DNA of 64,000 nt from Fuscovulum blasticum DSM 2131 (GTDB lineage Bacteria; Pseudomonadota; Alphaproteobacteria; Rhodobacterales; Rhodobacteraceae): positions 159,832-223,831 of the forward strand of contig NZ_PZKE01000006.1 of assembly GCF_003034965.1 (NCBI RefSeq), given 5' to 3'. Under the pieces are notes generated by a model. That model saw nothing but the letters and a program-made list of their open reading frames with translations. It was not told the origin of the DNA and searched no databases. Below are positions 45,385-53,862 of the stretch, piece by piece. How positions within the stretch are numbered: position 1 is the first letter of the stretch; each line of letters starts with the position of its first letter. Position numbers and translations under genes: made by a program.

Positions 45385-46295
45385 CGGCGGCGGCGTTTGA
45401 TCTGCATCTGCAGGGCGGCACGACCACGGTTTGCCGTGCCTGGGTGCTGCTGCGGCGGGACGGGACGGTGCTGGGGTTCACCGACCACGATCAGCCGCTG
45501 ACGATCGACGGGATCGTCTGCAAGGCCGACACCGGGCTGAATGCGCTGGCCTTGCAGCAGGCGACCGGCCTGTCGGTCGACAACAGCGAGGCGGTGGGCG
45601 CGTTGTCGGATGACGCGATCTGCGAGGCCGATCTGTCGGCGGGGCGTTTCGACGGGGCGGAGGTGCGGGTCTGGCTGGTCAACTGGGCCCGGCCAGAGGA
45701 GCGGGCCGAACTGTTCCGGGGCACCCTGGGCGAAGTTGTGCGCAAGGGCGCAGAGTTCCGGGCCGAGTTGCGGGGGCTGACCGAGCCGCTGAACCAGATC
45801 ACGGGTCTGGCCTATACCCGGACCTGCAACGCCGTTCTGGGAGACGGGCGCTGCGGCTTTGATCTGTCGCAGCCGGGGTATTTCGCGGAATGGGAGGTGG
45901 GCGCGCTGGACCGGGACCAGCGGGTGCTGGAGTTTCCGGGCGCGGCCGGCTTTGATCCGCGGTGGTTCGAGGGGGGGCGGCTGGATGTCCTGACGGGACA
46001 GGCGGCGGGGCTTTGGGTGATGATCCGGGGCGACCGCCAGAATGGCAGCGCGCGGCAGATCGAGCTGTGGCAGTCGATCCGCGCGCCACTGATTGCGGGG
46101 GATCGGGTCCGGCTGACCGCAGGCTGTGACAAGCGGGCGGCCACCTGCCGCGCCAAGTTTGCCAATTTTCTGAACTTTCGCGGCTTTCCGCACATTCCCG
46201 GCGAGGACTGGCTGACCGCCTATCCGCGCGCCGGCCAGCCGGCCGACGGTGGCAGCCGGAGTTTGCATGATCTGCTGGGCGGGATCGTGGAATGA
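45381..46295 (+). CDS. GTA baseplate hub protein (g13, DUF2163)
   Basis: A 304-residue protein with an N-terminal DUF2163 domain (WVLLRRDGTVLGFTDHDQPL) and a C-terminal BR0599-like domain with conserved cysteines (TRTCNAVLGDGRCGF, LTAGCDKRAATCRAKFANFL) and the signature FRGFPHIPGEDWL. In RcGTA this is a hub component whose cysteines bind an iron-sulfur cluster; the four cysteines here agree with that. It overlaps g12 and g14 by 4 bases each. Confidence 0.92.
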   Translation: MTAAAFDLHLQGGTTTVCRAWVLLRRDGTVLGFTDHDQPLTIDGIVCKADTGLNALALQQATGLSVDNSEAVGALSDDAICEADLSAGRFDGAEVRVWLVNWARPEERAELFRGTLGEVVRKGAEFRAELRGLTEPLNQITGLAYTRTCNAVLGDGRCGFDLSQPGYFAEWEVGALDRDQRVLEFPGAAGFDPRWFEGGRLDVLTGQAAGLWVMIRGDRQNGSARQIELWQSIRAPLIAGDRVRLTAGCDKRAATCRAKFANFLNFRGFPHIPGEDWLTAYPRAGQPADGGSRSLHDLLGGIVE

Positions 46296-46735
46296 CAGTT
46301 GGTGAGCGGGCCGTTGCCGAGGCCAGGCTGTGGCTTGGCACGCCCTATGTCCATCAGGCCAGCACGCGCGGTGCAGGATCGGATTGCCTTGGCCTGATCC
46401 GTGGCATCTGGCGGGCGCTTTACGGGGCCGAACCGTGCCTTGTGCCGGCCTACAAGCCCGATTGGGCCGAAGCCGACCGCCGCGAAACCTTGCTGGCTGC
46501 GGCGCGGGTCTGGCTGGTGGAAAAGGACGGTGCAAGCGCCGCCATGGGCGATGTCCTGCTGTTCCGGGTTTGCGACCGGGGGCCGGCCAGGCATCTGGGC
46601 GTGCAGTCGGCGCTTGGGCCGGTGCCACGGTTCATTCACGCCTACAGCGGACATGATGTGACCGAAAGTGCGTTGAGCGCACCCTGGGCGCGCCGGATCG
46701 CGGCCCGCTTTGCCTTTCCCGAAGGAGACAACTGA
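46292..46735 (+). CDS. GTA NlpC/P60 cell-wall peptidase (g14)
   Basis: A 147-residue NlpC/P60 peptidase. The catalytic cysteine is C32 in GSDCLGLIRGIW and the histidine is H101 in RHLGVQ. Preceding WLGTPYVHQAS is typical of the phage tail-tip subgroup. It would cut cell-wall peptides in the recipient's periplasm to let DNA in. It starts inside the g13 stop codon and ends 2 bases before g15. Confidence 0.92.
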   Translation: MTVGERAVAEARLWLGTPYVHQASTRGAGSDCLGLIRGIWRALYGAEPCLVPAYKPDWAEADRRETLLAAARVWLVEKDGASAAMGDVLLFRVCDRGPARHLGVQSALGPVPRFIHAYSGHDVTESALSAPWARRIAARFAFPEGDN

Positions 46736-46737
46736 CC

Positions 46738-49700
46738 ATGGCGACGCTTCTCCTTTCGGCGGCGGGCGCGGCGATCGGGGCCGGCTTTGGCGGAACGATC
46801 CTTGGCCTTTCAGGCGCAGTGATCGGGCGGGCCATCGGCGCAACCCTCGGCCGCGCCATCGACCAGCGTATTCTGGGCGGCGGCTCGGACCCGGTTGAGG
46901 TTGGCCGGATCGACCGGCTGCGATTGACCGGGGCAAGCGAGGGGGCGCCCGTCGCACGCATCTGGGGCCGGATGCGGGTTGCGGGGCAGGCGATCTGGTC
47001 TTCGCAGTTCGTGGAACATGCCAACAGCAGCCGCGGCGGCAAGGGTGGCAGACCTTCGGTCACGCAGTACAGCTATTCCGTCAGCCTGGCGATTGGCCTG
47101 TGCGAAGGGGAAATCCTCAAGGTCGGGCGGATCTGGGCGGATGGGGCTGAGGTTGACCTCTCGACGCTGTCCTACCGGGTCTACAGGGGGACCGAGGACC
47201 AGTTGCCGGATTCCAAGATCGAGGCCATCGAAGGGGCAGGGCAGGCACCGGCCTATCGGGGGCTGGCCTATGTGGTGTTCGAGGATCTTGACCTGACACC
47301 TTATGGCAGCCGGATTCCCCAGTTCACCTTTGAGGTGGTTCGCGCCGCGCAAGGGGGCGAGCCGACCCTTGCCGATGTGATCAGGGCGGTGGCGCTGATT
47401 CCGGGCACGGGGGAATATGCGCTGGCGACTTCCGAGGTGCATTATGCGTACGGTCCGGGCCGGAACCGGACGGCCAATGTCAATTCGGCCTCGGGGCGCA
47501 GCGACTTTCTGACCAGCTTCGACCATCTGACGTCCGAGTTGCCGAATGTTGGTTCGGTTTCACTTGTGGCATCGTGGTTCGGCAGTGATCTGCGCTGCGG
47601 GGTCTGCAAGATTCGGCCCAAGGTCGAACAGGTGGCACATGACGGTGTGCGGATGCCCTGGCGATCCGGCGGTATCCGGCGGGCAGAGGCGCTTGAAGTG
47701 CCGCGGATCGAGGGGCGGTCGATCTATGGGGGCACGCCGGCGGATGCGGCGGTGATCGAAGCGATCCGCGCCGTCAGGGCTGCGGGGCGCGAGGTGATGT
47801 TCTACCCGTTCATCCTGATGGATCAGGTGTCCGGCAATGGCCTTGCGGACCCGTGGTCCGGGGCGGCAAGCCAGCCCGCCTTGCCCTGGCGAGGACGGAT
47901 CACCTGTTCCACGGCCCCGGGACGGGCGGGGTCGCCGGATGCAAGCGCGGCTGTTGCGGCAGAGGTCGACGCCTTCTTCGGAACGGCAAAGCCGGCGGAT
48001 TTTGTCATTTCAGGCCGCGATGTTCTTTATCATGGCCCTGACGAATGGTCGTTCCGCCGCTTCGTTTTGCACTATGCCATGCTGTGCAAGGCGGCGGGCG
48101 GGGTGGATGCCTTCTGCATCGGGTCCGAGCTTCCTGGGATGACGCGGCTTCGGGACGGGGCCGGCGGCTTTCCGGCGGTTGCGGCCCTGCGGCAGCTTGC
48201 GGCGGATGTGCGGCAGGTTCTGGGGGCAGGCTGCAAGCTGACCTATGCGGCGGACTGGACCGAATACGGCAGCTATGTCGTTGGAGACGGTGTCCATTTC
48301 CCGCTTGATCCGCTTTGGTCCGATCCGGCGATCGACTTTGTGGGCATCGACAACTACCTGCCGATGTCGGATTGGCGCGACGGGACCGATCATGCGGATG
48401 CCGGCTGGGGGGCGATCCATGACCTTGGCTATCTGAAGTCCAACATCGCGGGGGGCGAGGCCTTTGACTGGTATTACGACAGCCCGGCCGGAGAGGCCGC
48501 GCAGGTGCGCCTGCCGATCACCGATGGCGCCCATGGCGAGCCCTGGGTGTTCCGGGCCAAGGATCTGAAGGGCTGGTGGGAAAACGATCATTATCCGCGG
48601 GTCGCAGGTGTCCGGGCTGCCGTGCCGACAGGCTGGGTGCCCGGATCGAAACCGATCCGGTTTACCGAATACGGCTGCGCGGCCATCGACAAGGCGACCA
48701 ACCAGCCCAACCGATTTCTGGACATCCATTCGTCTGAATCCGCGCTGCCGAGGGCCTCGCTTGGGTTTCGCGACGATGTGATCCAGATGCAATATTACCG
48801 CGCCATGGCCGAGTTCTGGGCCGACCCGGCCAACAACCCTGCGGCATCGGCCTATGAGGGGCGGATGGTTGATCTTGCCCGTTGCCATGCCTGGGCCTGG
48901 GACAGCCGTCCGTTTCCCGCCTTTCCGTCCCGCAGCGACCTGTGGAGCGACGGGGCGGCCTATGGGCGGGGGCATTGGCTGAACGGCCGGGCGACGAACC
49001 AGCCGCTGGCCGCCGTTGTTCAGGAGATCTGCGCCAGGAGCGGGGGTGTTGCGGTCGATACCAAGGCCCTTTTCGGGGTGGTGCGCGGCTATGCCCATGC
49101 CGAAAACCAGACGGCCCGGGCAACCTTGCAGCCCCTGGCCGCGGCCTTCGCCTTTGATGCGGTCGAGCGTGACGGAGCCTTGCGCTTTCTGCCCCGTCGA
49201 CCGGGCGTTGATCACCAGATCACGGCCGGCACTCTGGCGATGTCCGATGATCTGGACGGCGTGGTTGAGCATCTGCGTGCCTCGGAACCGGAAATGGCCG
49301 GGTTCGTACGCCTTGGGCATGTCGAAAGCGACGGGGATTACGAGATCCGCGCTGCTGAGGCGCGTATTCCTGACGAGACCCGGCCTTCGGTGATGGCGTC
49401 CGATATGCAACTGGTTCTGACCGCGGGCGAGGCATCCGAGATTGTGCTGCGCTGGCTGTCCGAGTCGCGGGTTGCCCGCGATGCGGTGCGGCTGGCGCTG
49501 CCGCAATCGTCGCGCCAACTGGGGGCGGGGGACCGGATCGAATTGCCGGATGGCAGCACCTATCGGGTGGATCGCATCGACCATGGCGATGTGCGGCTGA
49601 TTGAGGCCGTGCGCGTGGAGGGCAGTCTTTACGAGCGCCGACCGGGTCTTGAGGATACGCCTTCGGCACGGGCGTTCGTCGCGCCGGTTCCGGTCTTTCC

Positions 49701-50622
49701 GGTCTTCCTTGATCTGCCGATCCTTACCGGCGAGGAAAAGCCCCACGCGCCTTATGTCGCGGTGGCGGCCGATCCCTGGCCGGGCAGTGTGGCCGTCTGG
49801 TCCTCGGCCAGCGACAGCGGGTTCGAGCTGAACCGTCTTGTCGCGGCACCGTCGATTGTCGGGGTGACCGAGTCGGAGCTGCCCGCCTTTCCGGCCGGTC
49901 TTTGGGATCGGGGCCCGGCGCTGCGGGTGAAGGTCGTGGGGGGCAGGCTCTCGGCGGCCTCGGCGCTGGATGTCCTCAACGGCGCGAATGCGATGGCGAT
50001 CGGGGATGGCGGGGCTTCCGGCTGGGAGATCTTCCAGTTCGCCTCTGCAACACTGGTGGCTGAGGATACCTATGACCTCAGCCTGCGCCTGAGGGGCCAA
50101 CTTGGCACCGGCGAGGCCATGTTGCGGCCGTGGCCGGCTGGCAGCACCGTGGTGCTTCTTGACCGGAGCCTGTCGCAGATCGACCTGCCGGTCAGCGCCC
50201 TTGGTCTGGCCCGGCATTATCGCATCGGCGCCGCGCTGCGCGGGTATGACGATCCGAACATCGTCGAGGCCACGCTTGCCTTTGATGGCGTTGGGCTTCG
50301 GCCCTATTCCGTGGCCCATCTGCGCGCGACCGGACGATCGGGGACACCCGTCACCGCAAGGTGGGTCCGGCGGACCCGGCTTGATGGCGATGGCTGGAAC
50401 GCCGGCGACGTGCCGTTGGGCGAGGAGACGGAGACCTATCTTGTCCGCGTCATGGTGGGGGCGGCCATCCGCGCGGAATACACATCTACGACGTGCTTGT
50501 TTGAATACCCCGCATCCGCCCAGGCCAGCGACGGGGTGTCATCGGGCTTCAGCCTGGCTGTGGCCCAGGTCTCGTCCCGTTTCGGGCCTGGGCCATTCCG
50601 GCAGGTTTTCGTTCCGGCCTGA
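46738..50622 (+). CDS. GTA baseplate megatron protein (g15)
   Basis: A 1294-residue protein, the largest GTA gene product. The N-terminal 45 residues are Gly/Ala-rich and hydrophobic (LLSAAGAAIGAGFGGTILGL) and may enter the recipient membrane. A beta-rich phage tail region follows. A TIM-barrel-like GTA domain spans about residues 330-720 (from SIYGGTPADAAVIEAIRAVR to AWAWDSRPFPAFPSRSDLW), then a phage-tail hub-like domain (about 780-950) and C-terminal beta repeats that should include the receptor-facing part. In RcGTA this protein closes the tail tip and contacts the host surface. It is intact here. cysE follows after 92 bases. Confidence 0.92.
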   Translation: MATLLLSAAGAAIGAGFGGTILGLSGAVIGRAIGATLGRAIDQRILGGGSDPVEVGRIDRLRLTGASEGAPVARIWGRMRVAGQAIWSSQFVEHANSSRGGKGGRPSVTQYSYSVSLAIGLCEGEILKVGRIWADGAEVDLSTLSYRVYRGTEDQLPDSKIEAIEGAGQAPAYRGLAYVVFEDLDLTPYGSRIPQFTFEVVRAAQGGEPTLADVIRAVALIPGTGEYALATSEVHYAYGPGRNRTANVNSASGRSDFLTSFDHLTSELPNVGSVSLVASWFGSDLRCGVCKIRPKVEQVAHDGVRMPWRSGGIRRAEALEVPRIEGRSIYGGTPADAAVIEAIRAVRAAGREVMFYPFILMDQVSGNGLADPWSGAASQPALPWRGRITCSTAPGRAGSPDASAAVAAEVDAFFGTAKPADFVISGRDVLYHGPDEWSFRRFVLHYAMLCKAAGGVDAFCIGSELPGMTRLRDGAGGFPAVAALRQLAADVRQVLGAGCKLTYAADWTEYGSYVVGDGVHFPLDPLWSDPAIDFVGIDNYLPMSDWRDGTDHADAGWGAIHDLGYLKSNIAGGEAFDWYYDSPAGEAAQVRLPITDGAHGEPWVFRAKDLKGWWENDHYPRVAGVRAAVPTGWVPGSKPIRFTEYGCAAIDKATNQPNRFLDIHSSESALPRASLGFRDDVIQMQYYRAMAEFWADPANNPAASAYEGRMVDLARCHAWAWDSRPFPAFPSRSDLWSDGAAYGRGHWLNGRATNQPLAAVVQEICARSGGVAVDTKALFGVVRGYAHAENQTARATLQPLAAAFAFDAVERDGALRFLPRRPGVDHQITAGTLAMSDDLDGVVEHLRASEPEMAGFVRLGHVESDGDYEIRAAEARIPDETRPSVMASDMQLVLTAGEASEIVLRWLSESRVARDAVRLALPQSSRQLGAGDRIELPDGSTYRVDRIDHGDVRLIEAVRVEGSLYERRPGLEDTPSARAFVAPVPVFPVFLDLPILTGEEKPHAPYVAVAADPWPGSVAVWSSASDSGFELNRLVAAPSIVGVTESELPAFPAGLWDRGPALRVKVVGGRLSAASALDVLNGANAMAIGDGGASGWEIFQFASATLVAEDTYDLSLRLRGQLGTGEAMLRPWPAGSTVVLLDRSLSQIDLPVSALGLARHYRIGAALRGYDDPNIVEATLAFDGVGLRPYSVAHLRATGRSGTPVTARWVRRTRLDGDGWNAGDVPLGEETETYLVRVMVGAAIRAEYTSTTCLFEYPASAQASDGVSSGFSLAVAQVSSRFGPGPFRQVFVPA

Positions 50623-50714
50623 GCCCGCAATCCAGAGGTTTGCCGATTGTGGCCGGGCGGGACTTGACCCATACTTGGCGCATCGGCTGGAGCCGGGTGC
50701 CTAAGGGGGCAGGA

Positions 50715-51521
50715 ATGGCGGAAACGAGACAGCGTGTTGCGACGGTAGATCCGGTCTGGACCCGGATTTGCGATGAAGCCGAGGATGCCATCCGGTCCGA
50801 GCCTTTGCTGGGTGCCCTGATCCATTCCGGTCTGCTGCACCATGCCAGCTTTGAACGCGCGCTGGCCTATCGCTTCTCGCTGAAACTCGCCTCGGGGGAA
50901 ATGAGCGAACAGATCCTGCGCGAGATCGCGGATGAGGCCTATGCCGATGATGCCGCGCTTGGCGCTGCCGCCCGGGCGGACCTTATGGCCGTTTATGAGC
51001 GCGACCCGGCCTGCCACCGCTTCCTGCAGCCGGTGTTGTTCTTCAAGGGCTATCAGGCGGTGCAGGCCTATCGCGTTGGCCACTGGCTGTGGCAGCGCGG
51101 CCGGATCGACATGGCCTATTTCGTTCAGATGCGGGTATCCGAGGCGTTCGGTGTGGATATTCACCCCGCGGCGGTGATCGGGCGCGGCATCATGATCGAC
51201 CACGCTCATTCCATTGTCATCGGGGAAACCGCCGTTGTCGGTGACAATGTGTCCATGCTCCACTCGGTCACGCTGGGCGGGACCGGCAAGGAAGATGGCG
51301 ACCGCCACCCCAAGATCGGCAATGGCGTGCTGATCGGGGCAGGGGCCAAGGTGCTTGGCAATATCCGGGTCGGTCATTGCTCACGCATTGCGGCAGGGTC
51401 GGTGGTGCTGGAGGAGGTTCCTCCGAACAGCACCGTCGCGGGGGTGCCTGCCCGGGTTGTTGGCAAGGCCGGCTGCGATCAGCCGGCGCTGACCATGGAT
51501 CAGTTGATCCTGCCGGGCTGA
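50715..51521 (+). CDS. cysE: Serine O-acetyltransferase
   Basis: A 268-residue cytoplasmic enzyme that makes O-acetylserine, the cysteine precursor. The start at 50715 (MAETRQRVATVDPVWTRICD) has AGGA upstream. The N-terminal helical domain is followed by the left-handed hexapeptide beta-helix, including FGVDIHPAAVIGRGIMIDHA, TAVVGDNVSMLHSVTLGGTG and HPKIGNGVLIGAGAKVLGNI, with the active-site His residues. A serine acetyltransferase gene lies directly downstream of the GTA cluster in relatives such as Rhodobacter capsulatus, so the order is conserved. Its own promoter is not clear (TTGACC at 50664-50669 lacks a good -10). Confidence 0.95.
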   Translation: MAETRQRVATVDPVWTRICDEAEDAIRSEPLLGALIHSGLLHHASFERALAYRFSLKLASGEMSEQILREIADEAYADDAALGAAARADLMAVYERDPACHRFLQPVLFFKGYQAVQAYRVGHWLWQRGRIDMAYFVQMRVSEAFGVDIHPAAVIGRGIMIDHAHSIVIGETAVVGDNVSMLHSVTLGGTGKEDGDRHPKIGNGVLIGAGAKVLGNIRVGHCSRIAAGSVVLEEVPPNSTVAGVPARVVGKAGCDQPALTMDQLILPG

Positions 51522-51530
51522 TCGCACCTG

Positions 51531-52193
51531 ATGACGTTCGCAGAACGGGTAAAGGCGATTGCACTGGCTACTCTGGCCAGATGGGCGGGCGGGGCGATTT
51601 CGCTTTTCGCCCGCTTCGTGACGGCACCGCGCGCCATATGGTCGGGGTCGCTGCCCGCAGCCGGCCCAAGGGTCTATTTCGCCAATCACACATCGAATGC
51701 GGATTTCGTCCTGATCTGGACGGTCCTGCCGCCAGCGCTGCGGCGGCGCACCCGGCCGGTGGCGGCGCTGGATTACTGGCTGACATCGCCACTTCGGGCT
51801 TTTGCGGGCCGGGACGTGTTCCGCGCGGTGCTGATCGACCGCCGGCCCGAGGCACGGACGACCGACCCGGTGGAACAGATGGTCACGGCGCTGGATGAGG
51901 GTTCTGCCCTGATCCTGTTCCCTGAGGGCAAGAGGAACACCTCGGATGACCCCTTGCTTCCCTTCAAGTCGGGTCTTTACCACCTTGCCCGCCAGCGCCC
52001 CGACATTGATCTTGTTCCGGTCTGGATGTCGAACCTCAACCACGTCATGCCCAAGGGCGAGATCGTGCCGGTTCCGCTGATCTGCACCGTGACCTTCGGC
52101 CCCGCGATCCGCATCGCGCCGGATGAGCCGAAAGACGCCTTCCTTGCCCGCGCTGCGACCGCGCTCCTTGATCTGAAGGAGCCCAGATCGTGA
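51531..52193 (+). CDS. 1-acyl-sn-glycerol-3-phosphate acyltransferase (PlsC-like)
   Basis: A 220-residue membrane-associated acyltransferase of the PlsC family. The catalytic NHTSNADF motif (HxxxxD) lies at about residue 57 and the substrate-binding FPEGKRN at about 133. It would acylate lysophosphatidic acid or a related lysolipid at the inner membrane. It lies 9 bases after cysE and its stop codon overlaps the cdsA start (GTGA), forming a phospholipid operon with the next two genes. It is shorter than E. coli PlsC, so the preferred acceptor is uncertain. Confidence 0.87.
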   Translation: MTFAERVKAIALATLARWAGGAISLFARFVTAPRAIWSGSLPAAGPRVYFANHTSNADFVLIWTVLPPALRRRTRPVAALDYWLTSPLRAFAGRDVFRAVLIDRRPEARTTDPVEQMVTALDEGSALILFPEGKRNTSDDPLLPFKSGLYHLARQRPDIDLVPVWMSNLNHVMPKGEIVPVPLICTVTFGPAIRIAPDEPKDAFLARAATALLDLKEPRS

Positions 52194-53149
52194 CCCCTTC
52201 CGCCACCGCTGGCCCGGATCTTGCCATCCTGCTTCTGGGCGTCGGCGTGCTTCTGCTGATTGCCACCATGATTGGCCAGGTTCTGCGCGAAACCCTTGCG
52301 CCGGACGGATCAAATCCGGTGATCGAGAACCTGAATGCCCGCATCGCGGCTTGGTGGGCGATGGTGTTTCTCATGTCCGTCGCCTTCATCGCCGGCCGTG
52401 TCGGGGTGGTGGTCCTTTTCGCGATGCTCTCCTTTTCGGCCTTGCGGGAGTTCCTGTCGCTCACCACAAAATCGGTGGCCGATCACTGGTCGCTTGCCGC
52501 CGCCTTCTTCCTGATCCTGCCGGTGCAGTTCGGCCTGGTCGCGATGGACTGGTACGGCTTTTATTCCATCTTTGTCCCGGTCTATGTCTTCCTGCTGTTG
52601 CCCGTTGTTTCGGCCCTGCGGGGCAAGCCGGACCGTTTCCTTGACCGGGTCGCGGAAACGCAATGGGCGCTGATGATCTGCATCTATTGCATCAGCCATG
52701 TGCCGGCGCTGCTGTCGCTGCAGATTCCGGGCTTCGAAGGCCGCGACGTGTTGCTGATCGCCTTCCTGATCTTCGTCGTGCAGTTCTCGGATGTGATGCA
52801 ATATGTCTGGGGCAAACTTCTCGGCCGCCACCCGATCGCACCGGCCCTCTCACCCTCGAAAACCTGGGAGGGGTTTGTCGGCGGCACGGCCTCGGCCGTT
52901 CTTGCGGGAACGGGGCTCTGGTGGCTGACGCCCTTTACCCCGATGCAGGCGGCGGGGATGAGCCTTGTCATCACCCTGATGGGCTTCTTCGGCGGGCTGG
53001 TGATGTCGGCCATCAAGCGTGACAAGGGCATCAAGGATTGGGGCCATCTGATCGCCGGCCATGGCGGCTTCATTGATCGGCTGGACAGCGTGATCTTCGC
53101 CGCGCCGATCTTCTTCCATCTCACCCGCTACTTCTGGTCCACGACGTGA
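52190..53149 (+). CDS. Phosphatidate cytidylyltransferase (CdsA-like)
   Basis: A 319-residue integral membrane protein with about eight helices and the full CDP-diglyceride synthase signature near the C-terminus: SAIKRDKGIKDWGHLIAGHG followed by GFIDRLDS. It makes CDP-diacylglycerol from phosphatidate and CTP. Start is a GTG (52190) inside the plsC stop codon; its own stop overlaps the GTG of the next gene. As a second cdsA-type gene in a plsC-cdsA-transferase operon it may serve a dedicated lipid; whether another cdsA exists elsewhere cannot be seen. Confidence 0.9.
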   Translation: MTPSATAGPDLAILLLGVGVLLLIATMIGQVLRETLAPDGSNPVIENLNARIAAWWAMVFLMSVAFIAGRVGVVVLFAMLSFSALREFLSLTTKSVADHWSLAAAFFLILPVQFGLVAMDWYGFYSIFVPVYVFLLLPVVSALRGKPDRFLDRVAETQWALMICIYCISHVPALLSLQIPGFEGRDVLLIAFLIFVVQFSDVMQYVWGKLLGRHPIAPALSPSKTWEGFVGGTASAVLAGTGLWWLTPFTPMQAAGMSLVITLMGFFGGLVMSAIKRDKGIKDWGHLIAGHGGFIDRLDSVIFAAPIFFHLTRYFWSTT

Positions 53150-53775
53150 CCGGGCCGTCGTCGCGCCGTCCGCTGACCTCGCGCGACACGGCCTGGGCCA
53201 AGGGTCTTGCGTCGCGGCTTGCGGCTTCGCGCATCACGCCGAACCAGATTTCTGCCGCTTCCGTCGGGTTTGCTCTGCTTGGCCTGCTGTGCTTCTGTGG
53301 CGCTGCGAACAGCGGGCGGCTGCTGGAAGCGCTGCTTCTGCTTCTTGCGGCAGGAACCATTCAGGCCCGCCTCCTGTGCAATCTGATGGATGGCATGGTG
53401 GCGATCGAAGGGGGCAGGTCCGGCCCCACCGGACCGTTCTGGAACGAAGCCCCGGATCGCGCTGTGGACATCCTGTTCCTCTGGGGGGCTGGCATTGCGG
53501 CCGGTCAGCCCGCGCTTGGCCTTGCTTGCGCCGCGCTGGCCGTGACCACCGCCTATCTGCGCGAGCTTGGCCGGGCAGAGGGCCTGCCGCCTGATTTCTC
53601 TGGTCCGATGGCGAAACCGCAGCGCATGGCCGCGCTGACCATCGGTTGCCTTGCCGCGGCCTTTTACGCGCCGGCCTGGACTCTTTCGCTGGCACTCTGG
53701 ATCATCCTGGCCGGCACCTCCGCGACGATCCTGCGTCGCACGCTTCGCCTGCATCGCAGCCTGAACCGGCGCTGA
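53146..53775 (+). CDS. Divergent CDP-alcohol phosphatidyltransferase family protein
   Basis: A 209-residue membrane protein whose motif region aligns with the CDP-alcohol phosphotransferase signature DxxDGxxAR-x8-GxxxDxxxD, but with changes. N79 stands in place of the first Asp, D82-G83 and A86 are kept, I87 replaces Arg, G96 is kept, N100 replaces the third Asp and D104 is kept, followed by D108. The family makes phosphatidylglycerophosphate, phosphatidylserine or similar lipids from CDP-diacylglycerol. Whether this variant is active, or uses another head group, is open. It is the last gene of the plsC-cdsA operon, with a GTG start overlapping cdsA and a terminator after it. Confidence 0.8.
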   Translation: MTGPSSRRPLTSRDTAWAKGLASRLAASRITPNQISAASVGFALLGLLCFCGAANSGRLLEALLLLLAAGTIQARLLCNLMDGMVAIEGGRSGPTGPFWNEAPDRAVDILFLWGAGIAAGQPALGLACAALAVTTAYLRELGRAEGLPPDFSGPMAKPQRMAALTIGCLAAAFYAPAWTLSLALWIILAGTSATILRRTLRLHRSLNRR

Positions 53776-53779
53776 TGCA

Positions 53780-53803
53780 AAAGGGGGCGCAACCGCCCCC
53801 TTT
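53780..53803. terminator. Intrinsic terminator between the lipid operon and pdhC
   Basis: AAAGGGGGCG (53780-53789) pairs with CGCCCCCTTT (53794-53803) around CAAC. It directly follows the CDP-alcohol transferase gene. The T-tract is short but the stem is perfect. Confidence 0.82.
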
Positions 53804-53852
53804 CATCTGTCCCCAAATATCCCACGGGGGTGCGGGGGTGTGAAACCCCCGC
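53801..53852 (-). repeat. Dispersed hairpin element, copy 2 (downstream of pdhC)
   Basis: On the minus strand a GCGGGGGT/ACCCCCGC stem (53852-53845 with 53839-53832) is followed by the conserved tail GGGATATTT, two variable bases, GGACAGATGAAA (53823-53801). It matches the copy at 38381-38425 in layout and in 21 of 23 tail bases. It lies 10 bases after the pdhC stop codon and may act in its 3' end. Confidence 0.7.
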
Positions 53853-53862
53853 CTGTCCCGCC

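Noticed and set aside
48010..50319. 769-codon open frame opposite g15
   Set aside because: Same GC-driven shadow effect; the plus strand encodes the recognisable tail protein.
36738..50622. Prophage
   Set aside because: No integrase, attachment sites, repressor, replication or lysis genes; the gene set and small tape measure are those of a GTA.
50664..50669. cysE promoter based on TTGACC
   Set aside because: A -35-like hexamer is present but no acceptable -10 lies 16-18 bases downstream.
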